The notes under the pieces: generated by a model
The model's input: only the letters and a program-made list of their open reading frames with translations
Told to the model about the DNA's origin: nothing
Databases searched by the model: none
Assembly: GCA_004835665.1 (NCBI GenBank)
Contig: RBKR01000011.1
Span: 248,001-312,000, forward strand
Direction of reading: 5' to 3'
Origin: Phoma sp. XZ068
Taxonomy: Eukaryota > Ascomycota > Dothideomycetes > Pleosporales > Didymellaceae
DNA length: 64,000 nt
Shown: positions 33,513 through 45,281 of the stretch, piece by piece
How positions within the stretch are numbered: position 1 is the stretch's first letter
Layout: each line of letters begins with the position of its first letter
Position numbers and translations under genes: made by a program

Positions 33513-35675
33513 ATGACTCTCGACACTGAAACAGCGAGAATGAGCGCGGGTCATGATGGGCACGCACCGCCAGCCTTGGGGCGCAAGGACGCCCACGAGA
33601 TAATAGCTGCTTCAAAAAGAAAAAAGGTTGCAGCGTGGTTTGAATGGATCACCTCATGTCCCTCATTCACACGAATTTCGCGATCACTTCACATGCGTTC
33701 ACGTCACGAACACTCTAGTCATCAATACGAGCCTTCACACAAACCCAAAACCGAAGGACAAATATCCGCGATTCGCCTTTACAATGCCTCGCAGATCTCT
33801 ATTGCGAAATCATCGACTAAGGACAGCATCAAGGCTACACCGAGTGACTCTCACAAGAGCGGTGACACCGAAGACGTGCTTAGCGGGTCAATCACAACAC
33901 TATATAAAGCTATGCCCTGCAACAACTCCATACGGCTACTACGCATCTACAAAGGCGCTCAAAGTGATCCCGTCGAGATCGATCTTGAGTTCGCCCGGTT
34001 GGACGACACGACTCCCGCGTACGAAGCGCTTTCGTATGTATGGGGTTCAAGCGCTCTCGTGTCGAGTGTCATAAGTAGGACCACGCAAATTGCTACTTCT
34101 ATCACAAAAAATCTATACGATGCGTTGAAAGGCTTGCGAAAAGCTGAGCAAGACCGCATCATCTGGGTCGATGCCTTGTGCATCAACCAGTACGATGGGA
34201 CAGAGAAAGGCACCCAGGTCCGCATGATGAACTCCATATATGCCCGCGCAACCCGTGTCCTGGTGTGGATTGGTACTGATGACGCAGATGTTGCAAATGG
34301 TGCATTTGGTATGCTGTGCTCACTTGCCAACACCATGGGCGAATCAGCTCACTACGAGGCTAAATCACAGCGACAAGCACCTTTTGTTCCTGAACGACTC
34401 GACCTTACAAGAGACAACTATGATCACTGGTTCAAAGTCATGACTTTCTTTACCCAAGAGTGGTTCTCTCGGATCTGGGTTCTACAAGAGATTGTTTTAG
34501 CTCAAGACGCTATCTTTACATGGGGAGATTGCTCTATAGCGTGGAAATACGTGGGCTCGGCCGTCATGGCCATTCGAGCAAATCAAAAATTGCATGGCAT
34601 TCTCGTTTCAAGGACCCTTCTGCACGCATTCTTCATGTGGCATTTGAGCAACATCCACCATAAACCAGAGCGCTCCGCGGATAGTGATGGCCCTCAGCAC
34701 GGCGTGTTTTCATTTCTCAACTTACTCGACCTCGCGCGAGGCTTCAAAGCCACAGATCCGCGGGACCAAATCTATGGGCTACTTGGTTTTCCGGTAAAGG
34801 ACGCCGATATGAGCGTGAGCTCGATCGTACCAGATTACACGCGCAGCGCAAGCGAAATTTATATAGAAGTGACTCGAAATTTGCTCGAGTCGGAGCAGAA
34901 ACTCGACGTGCTGGCCCTCGTGCTGCATATACCAGACTCACCACCAGCCGAAAACCCCGTCGGTGACTTACCATCGTGGGTACCAAATTTCCAATCAACA
35001 GCCATTGGGATGGTCATGTCGTGCGCCAGTACTGAACACCAGTACTCCGCCGGTCTCTCGCGCCCTATCTGTCTGCTACCATGTCCCAATGGCAATACAC
35101 TGCGACTCAAAGGCCTTGTGCTGGATACAATTTGCGCAACTGGACCCACCATTCCCTATGCGTTACCACACGAATCATTGCCAAACTACACCTCGATAAT
35201 GAAATGGTACTTAGACGCCGGCATCTCCACACAGGAACTCGCCACAACATTAACCGCAGGCCGAAATTACCACAGAAACCTCCTCTCCCCAAGCCAGAAG
35301 GAAGACGCTCTAGCAGCAATGTCAAGGTTACGAAGAGACCTCGGTCTCGACCCATCGGACATCCCCACCAAACTCCCAGGCTTCAGTTTCAACGTGGATT
35401 TGGAATGGAGAGATGCGGTCTGGCACTACACCACGTATCGACAGCCGTTTGTCACGCAGCAGGGGCAGTTCGGACTTGGACCTGGAATAATGAACGAGGG
35501 TGACAAGGTGGTAGTGATATGGGGTGGGCAGTGTCCGTTCGTTATCGGCGAGTCTGGACATGGCCAGTGGGTTTTCAAGGGTGAGTGCTATGTGGAGGAT
35601 TGGATGGATGGCGACGCCGTGGGCAAGCTGGTAGGTGAGGGCGACGTGGAGCAGACGGTATTCGAGTTTGTTTGA
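33513..35675 (+). CDS. HET-domain (heterokaryon incompatibility) protein, intact
   Basis: A single-exon 720-aa protein with an N-terminal extension of about 130 residues, then a complete HET domain. Motifs are LLRIYKGAQSDPVEIDLEF, YEALSYVWGSS (about residue 168), RIIWVDALCINQYD (about 215), MMNSIYARATRVLVWIG, FSRIWVLQEIVLAQDAIFTW (about 318) and DPRDQIYGLLGFP (about 415). The C-terminal half is typical of large HET proteins. These proteins act in non-self recognition and regulated cell death after hyphal fusion. This one belongs to a different subfamily (classic DALCINQ type) from the two tandem copies at 4-10 kb, which have WIDRYCINQ. No frame lesion is visible. Confidence 0.88.
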   Translation: MTLDTETARMSAGHDGHAPPALGRKDAHEIIAASKRKKVAAWFEWITSCPSFTRISRSLHMRSRHEHSSHQYEPSHKPKTEGQISAIRLYNASQISIAKSSTKDSIKATPSDSHKSGDTEDVLSGSITTLYKAMPCNNSIRLLRIYKGAQSDPVEIDLEFARLDDTTPAYEALSYVWGSSALVSSVISRTTQIATSITKNLYDALKGLRKAEQDRIIWVDALCINQYDGTEKGTQVRMMNSIYARATRVLVWIGTDDADVANGAFGMLCSLANTMGESAHYEAKSQRQAPFVPERLDLTRDNYDHWFKVMTFFTQEWFSRIWVLQEIVLAQDAIFTWGDCSIAWKYVGSAVMAIRANQKLHGILVSRTLLHAFFMWHLSNIHHKPERSADSDGPQHGVFSFLNLLDLARGFKATDPRDQIYGLLGFPVKDADMSVSSIVPDYTRSASEIYIEVTRNLLESEQKLDVLALVLHIPDSPPAENPVGDLPSWVPNFQSTAIGMVMSCASTEHQYSAGLSRPICLLPCPNGNTLRLKGLVLDTICATGPTIPYALPHESLPNYTSIMKWYLDAGISTQELATTLTAGRNYHRNLLSPSQKEDALAAMSRLRRDLGLDPSDIPTKLPGFSFNVDLEWRDAVWHYTTYRQPFVTQQGQFGLGPGIMNEGDKVVVIWGGQCPFVIGESGHGQWVFKGECYVEDWMDGDAVGKLVGEGDVEQTVFEFV

Positions 35676-36048
35676 GGCGCGGTGTAAGGCACAGATATGC
35701 TTCGTCATAATTCGGACGGAGTGCTCTCAGCACGTATACACTTCGCATATCCGGCTGACGCCGTGGTCAAACGGGGCTACGTTTGACCGGCGACGCGACC
35801 TGGAACGACGGCAATACAGCCTTCAACATCCGCTCTGGCTCATTTGAATGGCTACATACAGTAATTGACTAGACGAGGATGAGCTTGAATATGGGATATA
35901 CTAGGCGGCTTAGATAGAGTGCGAGTAAACTCATTTCAAATTCCCAATATAGACAGTAGTTTAAAAGCATAGCACGAAGATACGTGGTTCATCGGACTTG
36001 AAGTTGACTCCTCATCGCTCCTAGGCCACTGCAGTCCTACTTTCTAGC
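35676..36048. other. intergenic, convergent 3' ends
   Basis: 373 bp between the HET stop and the stop of the kinase-like gene on the opposite strand. Only 3' untranslated sequence is expected here. Confidence 0.5.
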
Positions 36049-36873
36049 CTAGTCTGGGGTGCCAATGGTACGGACACCAACACCACCTCTCCCCGAGGTA
36101 TCCGCAAACTGCTTCTCCAGCCCACTCATCTCTTCATTCAACTCCTCCTCCAAGGCGTTTTGACTCGCGTTATCGAAATCAATCAGCGTCACACCACGTG
36201 TGTGAACAAAGAAATTGTGCTTATTCATATCCCCGTGCTTAATTCCAAGCGCATGCAGTCTACACAAAGCCTCTAGACAAATACCCACATCATCCGGCGT
36301 CGCATGCCGAGCGTCTTCAACCTTGCTCATCGCAAAACCAATCACCCTTCCATGTTCCGTCACATGCCCGAGGAATTCAGGACCAATGTTATGACCTTCG
36401 AGCCACTTGTATGCGCGTGTCTCGTGTTCCAGCCATGCGATTTCCCAGTCGAATCTGGCGAATTTGATGATAAAGGCGCGGGGGAGTTTCGAGGATTTGG
36501 CCTCGAGTATGTTGCTACGGAGACGATTGCCCATTTCCAGTTCGAGATAGTCGATGTGAAGGGGATGCCATGTTTCCCGAATCCCGGGGAGTGTTTTTAT
36601 GGATGTTTCAACTTGTGTTTCGACTTTTCCATTAGAGGATTCGTCTGGAGATGGGCCCTGGAAAATGCGCGCATGGTTCCAATCTCCAACTGGCAACAGA
36701 GGGCGGAGGATATCGATCAGGGTGGGCTCGAAGACTAGATCCAAGGTATCGTAGATGTAAGGGTCGACAGTGACATATTTGATGTACTGGTTGTCTACGA
36801 GAATACGGAGTTCGCTTATGTCGTCAGAGTCGGCGCTGGCTTGGAGAAGTTTGATCTCGTCAATTTTTGCCAT
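36049..36873 (-). CDS. fungal protein-kinase-like / aminoglycoside-phosphotransferase-like protein
   Basis: A 274-aa single-exon protein with a divergent protein-kinase-like fold. The catalytic-loop equivalent HGDMNKHNFFV is at about residues 213-223 and the metal-binding loop LIDFDNA at about 230-236. A lysine in FIIKFARFDWEIAWLEHET around residue 137 and the following glutamate may be the ATP-binding pair. Fungal homologues are often mislabelled alpha-galactosidase A precursor. The substrate is unknown. The N-terminal half (TVDPYIYDTLDLVFEPTLID) is a fungus-specific extension. The start ATG lies only 195 bp from the divergent SET gene, so the two may share control elements. Confidence 0.78.
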   Translation of the reverse strand: MAKIDEIKLLQASADSDDISELRILVDNQYIKYVTVDPYIYDTLDLVFEPTLIDILRPLLPVGDWNHARIFQGPSPDESSNGKVETQVETSIKTLPGIRETWHPLHIDYLELEMGNRLRSNILEAKSSKLPRAFIIKFARFDWEIAWLEHETRAYKWLEGHNIGPEFLGHVTEHGRVIGFAMSKVEDARHATPDDVGICLEALCRLHALGIKHGDMNKHNFFVHTRGVTLIDFDNASQNALEEELNEEMSGLEKQFADTSGRGGVGVRTIGTPD

Positions 36874-37068
36874 GGTTGTTGTCGAATTGTCGAATACCGT
36901 TGGATGGTGTCAGGGAATGCGGCGGATATACTAGATACACGGGGGATTTAACGAACAGTGCTGGTATTGGATAACTACCACCAGGATTAAGCGCGCGCAT
37001 ACAGCTTCAGCCTAACCAACTACACTCCCCCTCTAGTCCAACATCAGTGACTAGTCACTGTACACGCC

Positions 37069-38136
37069 ATGACTGGACGAACCTCTACTCACCGTAAGTC
37101 GTGTTGTATGACTAGTATATGGTACTAACTTTCGACAGCCTACAACAGCCTTCCCATACCGAATGGCGTGCCTTTCAAACTGGCAGCCGCACCAGGACGA
37201 GGCTGGGGCGCCTTCGCAACTCGCAAGATCACATGCGGCAGCACTATCCTGAGGGAACCAGCACTATTCACTATCCCCAAGCCACCTGCACAGTCCTTCG
37301 TCAGCGAAGCCGGCCTGTGGGCTGCACTACATCTCCTACCACCGTCTTCGCGACAGCAATACCTGCACCTCCGCGACAACGGTGGAGCACAGTTCCGTTA
37401 CCTCACAGATGCGTTCTGCGAGAACTGCTTTACGCTGCCGAGCACCTCGGGCCTAGAAGCTGCACAGCTGGGCTGTTACATCCTGCTCTCGCGCATCAAC
37501 CACTCGTGCGTCCCTAATGCCAAGATCCCCGATACCAGCATCAAGGGCAATACGATTGCGTGTTTTGCGACCAGAGATATTGTGGAAGGCGAGGAGATTA
37601 CTACGTGCTACAACACAGATTTCATGTACAGGACGAGTCTTGACAGGCATCGCGAGCTGAGGTTTGTGTGCGAGTGTAGGGCATGTAAGCCTGGGACGGT
37701 GTTCCATCAGCTTAGTGAGATGCGGAGGAGTCTGATTAGGGGACTGCGCTATTTGCTGTATGGACGGGATTTTGATGAGATTCAGCCAGCTGAGAGAAGA
37801 CAGGTGATCGTTGACTGTGACTTGAGGAAGAGAGCAGAGATGTTTGCCATCAGTACTCCGCATCAGCTGGTGTATATTCTCCTGATCATGGTTTTGCTAG
37901 AGCAAGAGGGTCTGCTGGACGGATTTATGCTTAAGAAGTGGCAGCCGACCATCGAGCGCTTCGTCACGGCACTCAAGACGGTGGAGAACGTGGTCATTGT
38001 CGGAGAGAGTATGGCGAGGGCTACGTGGGCGGAGCGATTTGGTGCTTGCCTGAGGCTGTGGGGGAAGATCGACGAGGGTGATGAAGCTCGGAATCTTCTG
38101 CTCAAGGAGCTGAACAGACTCCGTTTGCCAAAGTAG
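37069..38136 (+). CDS. SET-domain protein (putative protein lysine methyltransferase)
   Basis: Model: join(37069..37093, 37139..38136), 340 aa. Exon 1 is only 25 nt (MTGRTSTH), with a perfect GTAAGT donor, a TACTAAC branch site and a CGACAG acceptor; the intron is 45 bp. The SET domain starts right after the splice with GRGWGAFATRKI, continues with the hallmark LLSRINHSCVPNAKI, then ACFATRDIVEGEEITTCYN, and ends with the post-SET cysteines VCECRAC. Order and spacing fit the small fungal SET proteins that methylate non-histone or unknown targets. The C-terminal region is helical. Without the tiny first exon an internal GTG would be chosen as the start, which would be wrong. Confidence 0.87.
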
Positions 38137-39006
38137 CTCATCAGCTATACCACATGGCGTACAAGGGGGGACCAGATACGAGATTCTGGGAACTGGAAAA
38201 TACACTCGCGACTATGAACTTTGTGAGCGGGAGCGAAAGCGAAAGCCACATCCTCCCAAAACTGCAGGCAAAAGCAAGAGGAGCATTGCTCAGCAATTCT
38301 GCCAGTGCCTAGGTAGTGGACGATTTGAAATAGCAGCTCAAATGGTCAAGCCGTTCTGCACTGACATCGTCGATTGGAGTTATTGCCAATGTGGGGCTAA
38401 GCTATTAAAAGAGTTAAGACATTGAGTAAGCAAATGTCAACACGACGACACACCAGGGTGCTGCTTAACAAGTACACCATCTCCAGTGCCTTCACTGAGC
38501 CTGTTGGCTCAGAAGCATTATTGTCCAACGAGGAGCCTCTTTGTTGACGCCTCTGGAGCATGGGACAAGCCACTGAGCCGTACACGGTCATCAGAACATG
38601 AATGACCATATTGGACAAGTGAAGTCAGGGATCATGATTTGGCTTGATTGGATAATCGTCTACTAGGTCTCAAGCCGTGTGGCGGTCTCTCTCACTTGGG
38701 CAAAGCCTCATCGTGAGCCTTGACCGGGCGCTCGGATGGCCATGTTTAGAGTTCAGAGACTGGTTCCATATAGCTGACATCTATTCGATGTCCAATGTAT
38801 GCGAGTCATTGCAAGCGTCAGTGACCGTGCTGCTTCTGTTGATCTCGGAAACTACGCAACATGAGCCGGCCCCCCTTGTGGAGTTTCGTGTGGAAGACCA
38901 TGTCGAAGCAGCCTGTCATGAGCTCCGGATTGGTCGCCATCACGTTGTGAGGCGTTTGAGGCGCGTGGTAGTTGACTCAAGTGGGAGGTTATCTGACCTG
39001 CGGCGA
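38137..39006. other. intergenic, convergent 3' ends
   Basis: 870 bp between the SET gene and YVH1, which point towards each other. A plus-strand open frame from 38677 runs antisense over the last YVH1 exon and is not supported by any domain. Confidence 0.5.
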
Positions 39007-40408
39007 TCAGAGATTCTGCCGTCCTGCGTTTTGCGTTGGCAGAGGCGCGCCTGGTGCACCTGGTGGCCGACGGATGCCACTAACTCCACCTTTTCTAGCT
39101 TCGTCGATTCGTCCCTTCGCAAGGCTGATACCTGGCACCATCCAGTCTCCACAACTGCACTGCATGCCTTGCCAGGCATACTTGCCTACGTTGGAGTGAC
39201 AGTTCGGACATTCGATCCGACCTTCCAGCTTGCCCTGTTCAAGCTCGGGCCGCATCCAGGAAAGAGGATCCACAAAGTAGTGCGCACACTTGGTCTTCAG
39301 TATGTCTTGGCTGTGCGATGTGAGGTATTGGGATGTTGCAAGTGGTCGTCTACTAGTATTAGTGCTGAGCGACTGGAGGCATGGCATGACAATGCAGGGT
39401 AGTATCAAAACGTTCGGAGCTCCACTCACCTGCATTTACGACATCTCATCTCAAAGCCTGACGTCTGCTCTGTAACGTGTTCATCTTCAAATCGGATCTT
39501 GTCAGCCTCAGGGGCCTGAGAACATGCGCGACTCAGCTCGAGCTCGCGCTGATAAACCCAGCGTTGATAGGCTGGAGTCTCTTCCACGTTCTCGGGCGTT
39601 TGCATTTCGCCGTACAACTCGAGCTGCCTCCAAAATCCTTCGTTTGGCTCGACGATTGATCGGGCTTGCCGAACATGGGACAATGCCTCTGACGGAGTAA
39701 TGTTGTGCTTTTGCATCAAGTAGGCGATGACAACAGTGGCGGATCGCGATTTACCCATCGCGCAACTAGATGGAGGAATGTGGTTGGCATATCGAATGAG
39801 TGGCTGAAAATAGAAGTGGCAAACGAGCGGTGTGCATGGATTTTCAAAAGTAGGAAAGCAGGAAAAAAACAGAGGAAAACTCTGTGCCCGATGAATGCAG
39901 GACGCGCGGAAAGCAGGGAACGACTGTATGCATTGCAACGAACGAGCTGTTAAGCCCCTGCGTCGTGAAGATGGCAAAATTGCCAAGCAAGGCAGTCTGC
40001 AATGCAGATCGAAGGTTGTTCATGCAGGTTTTTCAGCTGAGCTGGGATTCTAACTTACTGGACCAATACTCCGCCACCACTGTCAAGTCCTTCCTGGATA
40101 AACTGGTTGGTTGCAGGAAAATGTTCTAGCAGGTTTTCGTCTTCGACGTCGTCAACTTCCACGACATGATGCTTGAATGGCTCGAACAGATCCTGATCTA
40201 GTGGCGTACGCAGCACAGAAAGGACATGCGTAATTTTGGCTTGCTGCAGTGCTTCACGTCGTCGAAGAGTGAACATGCTGCGCTAATCAGCCTCAAATCA
40301 ATAGCCGCACAAGTGAGCGGTATCAAGCATCTCGACACGAGGGGCCGCAGTCACGTACCCACCAATGTAGAGATCCAAGTCCCCAGGAACTCTGTCAATG
40401 AGGGCCAT
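39007..40408 (-). CDS. yvh1: Yvh1 dual-specificity phosphatase
   Basis: Yvh1 is a dual-specificity phosphatase whose zinc-binding tail helps release Mrt4 during late 60S ribosome assembly; it also affects growth and sporulation. Model: complement(join(39007..39349, 39430..39765, 40059..40277, 40359..40408)), 315 aa, introns 80, 293 and 81 bp. Exon 1 (50 nt) gives MALIDRVPGDLDLYIGG and joins to MFTLRRREALQQAKITHVLS. The catalytic signature HCAMGKSRSATVV (H90, C91, R97) is created only by the splice at 40058/39766. The C-terminal zinc domain has MRCRKCRRPLATSQYL, KCAHYFVDPLSWM, IECPNCHSNVGKY and MQCSCGDWMVPG. The 293-bp intron is unusually long for this window. Confidence 0.9.
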
Positions 40409-43014
40409 GGCGCCCAAGAAATAGATGCAGAGTTGTCCGAGAGTAGATGATGTCGTGGAGTTGAAACCGAGGATTGTGGTGCTCGTTTGGTTGAGGCTTC
40501 GAATTTTGACCGAGGCTCTGGCGGTGGCCAAACATGGACGAATGATCGAGGTTAGTCAGCGGCGATATACTCGTTTGAAGGACAGCGCCAACACGACAGC
40601 CTCGTTAGGTTTTGCAATTTGCGATAGGGCTGACAGCGACTGACAGCGTCTCACTGAGGTTCTGGACTAATTGCTCTTGGGCTGCGCCACGCAGCCTTAC
40701 GCAGGCAGGAACATTCGAGGATCTGCGGTACGGCAAGACCTGCATCTTGCAGCAGCCCCCACTGGCAAATGGGAGTTCCAAAGCGATGGTCCGGCCTTAC
40801 AAGAGTGTGTGATATGTCTGGGAATTAGATAATGAAGGCGGTAAATAGCGCAGATGATCGATCCAGAGCATGCATCACGTTGAACGGGAATTGGGATTGG
40901 GGCTGTAAGGCTTCATTGGTGACCACGGTTCCCCTGCAACTGCCTCCGCGGCTACACGGAAGGTACCGTGCACATTGAACCCACATCAAACAATCGAGCC
41001 GCTCTGGAGAGCTTCCTCTGCAGTTCAGTCCAGGTCTGCTCTGCCGCCGAGCTCAAAGGACCGCGAGCAGCGGCTGCCATCGTCGGCACGCTGATAACTC
41101 CTGACAAGACAGGGGTCTTCCGTGGCCTGCCAACTGCCATCAATACGCATCTCCTCCCGACCAGGCGCTTTGATGTAAGACGCACCAGAACAGGAAGTCA
41201 ATCATTTTAGTTGACAGACCTGGTCGCAATACGACCGAAATCCATGGGGCCGTTGCATGGGCAAGCGCACCTTTCTAGCGTTGGACGTGTACCCAGGAAG
41301 TCAAATGCTGCCTCTAAGTTGGCTCCGACTTCTGGTGTGTCGTATTTAGTGATCGGAGCTTCTGCGCTGCAACACATACGAGCATAGCAGCACATGGCTG
41401 ACCGGCCTATTCTCCGAAAGACAGCTGCTATCTGTAATTGGCTTCTTCAATCAACAGATCAACACGGCCAGGAATTATGCGATGTTCAAAAAGCTCTCAC
41501 ATGTAAACATTGGTCACTGGGCGGCAAGCGAAGCGTGGGGAGGCGAGGTGCCAGCCAAGATTTGACAAGGAGTCGGCTCGAGTGGTAAGGCTGAGAGGGG
41601 CTGGCGTCTCGGACCATTCCCGCTACACACCCTACCCGTGTTCGAGGAGTCCAACCTTACACGGTTCTATCTGACGCATGCATTGTGTGCGGAGGTGCAG
41701 CATAGCATGCAGGATGACTCGTCAGATTCCCGGCATGCATTCAGCGTGCTCTCCCACGCTGCCCGCCCACCTGGCCATAACTCACCGTTAAGAGGGCCGA
41801 TGTCGATCGCAGACTGGCGAACAGGATTCTCACAACGGGCGGAAGAACGGGCTGCGACGTCGCCATCCATTGACCACGGCGGCCAATCCTCGTTTCGTCT
41901 GAGTGAGCTCTTATCCACACTGTCGGGAAGACGTGCTCCACTGTCACTTGGACTGCTCCCTTGTGACAACTCATCTAACAGAAAGCATAAAGCAGCGGCA
42001 GTAACCCCGGAGACAGTCTGCACGAGGCATTGTCGATGTGGAGCGGCGTCGGAGCTGCCAGCGCTGAGGCCTTCGGCAGACTTCTCGAAAAGCGCCAGAG
42101 GCATGGTGTCGAGTAAGGGCTGCAGATGAAGACTATCCCTGTCGAGCTCCACAACGCCATGTCCGTGCTAGCAACGGCCAATCAGCGTGCCTGAGCAGCG
42201 GCGGAGAGTCGTGGTTAATGCTGAGGCAGTCCCCAGTGTTTCGCTCTTCTGCTCGCTGCGGTTGCTGTTGCTGCTATTCCGACGAAACGGCCGCGGCCTT
42301 CACCAGCGTCTGTTTAAACACCTATATCGCCGGTGCCAGTGCATGGACCTTTTTCCTCCCTTTCGACTCCACACTCGCCCTCCGCTCCTTCTGCGCAACG
42401 CTGAGTAGAGGCATTCTGCGTAAGGGCTGCGGTGGTACCATGATCACGACACAACCTGAGGCCCGCGAGCAATATTGATCATATGTCCAGCTCCCTGCCT
42501 CGACCTACCTGAGCAGGAAAAGCATTGCGTGGCGGTACCGGCCAGACGTTCTAGCTAGGTCGGAGCCTCACCGTTCGTCTGAAGAGGGTTCAGCCCTACA
42601 GCTACTGTGCAAGGAAACGAGCGCTAGCCCGAACGCTGCTCGCCCTGCCAGCCTCGTCGCCGCAGTCACGCCCTGTTACCTGTGCAGCTCCGTGACACGT
42701 ACGTCCCTACGGTGAGCCGCACTTTATTACGCACTGCTCAATAGTCTTTTCAGCTGCTGCTGCACGCTCTCCCGGCGACGTCCCTGCCTGTTTCGGCCAT
42801 TCCGTGGTGTGCCCGGCTAACTGCCCACCTTTAGGCTCCTGCGTCCGTGCGCGTTCCGCGTCCACTATCCAGTAGCGAGCATCATCCTCACGCTCTGCAC
42901 GCAGCGCTCGCCACACTTGCGGCGCACGTCTGCTGTGAGGGCACGCTTCAGCTGCCCTTCAGTGGCGGCCCGTAGCGACATCATCGTCCGCTAAGCAGTT
43001 GCTAGCACACGACG
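40409..43014. other. divergent intergenic region upstream of YVH1 and the zinc-finger gene
   Basis: 2.6 kb with no supported gene. The last kilobase before the zinc-finger start is pyrimidine-rich on the plus strand, suggesting a long promoter and leader. The longest open frames (about 160 codons near 41.7-42.1 kb on both strands) mirror each other and have no domain. Confidence 0.5.
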
Positions 43015-45281
43015 ATGTCTTCGACCCCAAGTATTCGGGTATATGAATCATCACGCTATCAGCGGCCCTCCTATCCAAGCCCTGCGGTCGCCATGGCCAT
43101 TCCAAACGCACGCGACGACGTGCCTCCGCCCTTGCCTCCTCCACGTCACATCGAGGACCTCAGGGCCGGGCACTCTGATCCCGGCTGGCAATGGGGTAAC
43201 ACAAACAATCCCAAAGAAAACGGCTTTGGCGGAAATCGGCTCGCGACAGTCAGACCTGGCTCGAGCTTGTACGGTGGAGCTCGCGGCGGCCAAGTGCATC
43301 ATCAGCGGGACCTGTCGGCCGATTATCTTTTCAATGGTCGCGAGCCCTCCATCTCACGGTCTCTCGACGACATGAGCTCAGAGGGCAGCAGGGACCACAA
43401 CAGTGACGAGGATCGCAGTGGCAAGACTCGGCCGTCGCTCGGCAACCACAGGTAAGAGATCATATGCCCCATGCGTTCCCTGTCACCTCTCCTCCGTCTC
43501 CTACTTGCCAATCACAGCAGACACTCGCCTCGCTGGCACCCAAAGCGTGGCATGGGCCATTTCATTTCTTGCCTGTCTCGATGCTTAGCCCACCCTGTGT
43601 GCCTGTTTACAATGCATGCACTACATCGTACGTCGACTGACCACAACCATGATCCACAGATTTACAAGTGAACGACAGCTTGGCCAAAAGGCACTCGACC
43701 ATTCATCACAGGCCTACGACAAGCAACTTCTCTCCAAAATTGGCGGCCCGAACACGCCAACGAGAACCGCTGCACCGCCACTTTCGACCAGCGCCCAAGA
43801 TTCGCCTGCCGACACTCACCCGCGTAAGCTCAACGGACAGCAACTGAAGCCGCTGTCTGTACCCGATCGTCTACATCCAGATTCCCCTGCCACCAAGTGG
43901 CCACAGTCTGGCGCAATCTCTCCCGGATACACAGGCTTTCGCAGTCCTGTCTTTGACGGGACGGATGCACACAGGGGCAGATACGGTAGCATCTCTACGC
44001 CCGGCCCTTTAGATGAGAGCGCACCCCATCATCGCGGTAGCTACGACCACAGCATATTCTCAGATCACGAGTTTGGTGGTATGGAGGAGAATGGCATGCG
44101 CAACTTGAATATCGACGACCGCAGTCCTGCTGGGTCTGATGAATATCATACCTGCCCAAAGGGTGGCTTGAAACGGCGCGCCTCGTCCCCCCCTCCGGAG
44201 GCTGTGCGCGATGACCGGCCTACTACATGTGGCAACCCCGACTTATATCATCGCCGTTCAGCGCAGATGCTTGTTAACCGCAATACTACGACCTCCCGCT
44301 TTCAGATGCACCACGGATCGCTGTCTTCAGTGTCATCCTCAGGCCCTCGCACTGGCTCGATCGGCTCATCTCTCGGTTTTACCACGGCGGCAAGCAGTAT
44401 GACGAGCTATGGCGGAGATCAACGTTTGTCACCCAGTGCGTTGTCGCCCTCGGGGCAAACGGAACTAGGGCCTGTCTCTCCGTATGCAGCTAGCAGGTCG
44501 CTAAATCCTAGCCCCCGCAGCTCTTTATCGAGACCACAGCACCAGCGAGGTTTCTCGGAGTCCGAGCATCCTTCTCAGATCCGTAAGCTCTCGACAGAAA
44601 GCATCATCCACTCGCGACAGAATTCGATGGCCAACCGTATCCCCGGTGCCTATATCTGCGAATGCTGTCCCAAGAAGCCTAAGAAGTTTGACAGCGAAGA
44701 TGAGTTGCGGTAAGTCACATGTGTACTTCCCCACCGCTAATCTGCCCGCCTTCTGCAAACATGCGCTGACTTGTGAGCACAGATCACACGAGCTAGAAAA
44801 GCAGTACATTTGCCAGTATTGCCCGAATCGGTTCAAGAACAAGAACGAAGCTGAACGACATCAAAATTCTCTGCATCTGCGGCGACATTCGTGGTCGTGC
44901 GCTGCGCTTGCTGGCGTTCAGGCTGCATTCCACCCTTCCCCGACTCGTGCAGCCGCGGCCGACGTGTGCGGATTCTGTGGCGATGAATTCCCCAATCCTG
45001 CAAACTGGGACGTCCGAGCAGAGCATCTGAATCATGTCCACAAGTTTGGCGAATGCAATCAAGCCAAGAAGTTTTTCCGTGCAGATCATTTCCGACAGCA
45101 TCTGAAGCACAGTCACGCTGGTACGAGTGGAAAGTGGACTAACATGCTGGAAAACGCGTGTATGAGGGACGAGCCACCACCACAAGAGCGAGTCGGCTCT
45201 ATTGGCTCCATCTCTGGTCCGTCGGTCTCTTCTCTTTCAGCGAAACCTGGGGTCATAAACGAAGCACATGACGAGTCCTGA
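43015..45281 (+). CDS. C2H2-type zinc-finger protein
   Basis: Model: join(43015..43451, 43660..44709, 44783..45281), 661 aa. Introns are 208 bp (GTAAGA/CACAG) and 73 bp (GTAAGT/CACAG); both are phase 2 and restore an arginine. The first 470 residues are Ser/Pro-rich and probably disordered. The zinc-finger block lies at about 475-610: YICECCPKKPKKFDSEDELR, then YICQYCPNRFKNKNEAERHQ with a following H (canonical C2H2), VCGFCGDEFPNPANW with HLNHVH, and ECNQAKKFFRADHFRQHLKH. The layout, a long disordered N-terminus and a clustered C-terminal finger array, suggests a nuclear DNA-binding regulator. I do not recognise a named orthologue. Confidence 0.82.

Noticed and set aside
38677..39402. 241-codon plus-strand open frame
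   Set aside because: It runs antisense through the YVH1 last exon and intergenic sequence and contains no recognisable domain.
41667..42152. Mirror-image open frames of about 160 codons on both strands
   Set aside because: Neither has a domain, splice-supported extension or good start context; they probably arise from stop-poor sequence upstream of the zinc-finger gene.
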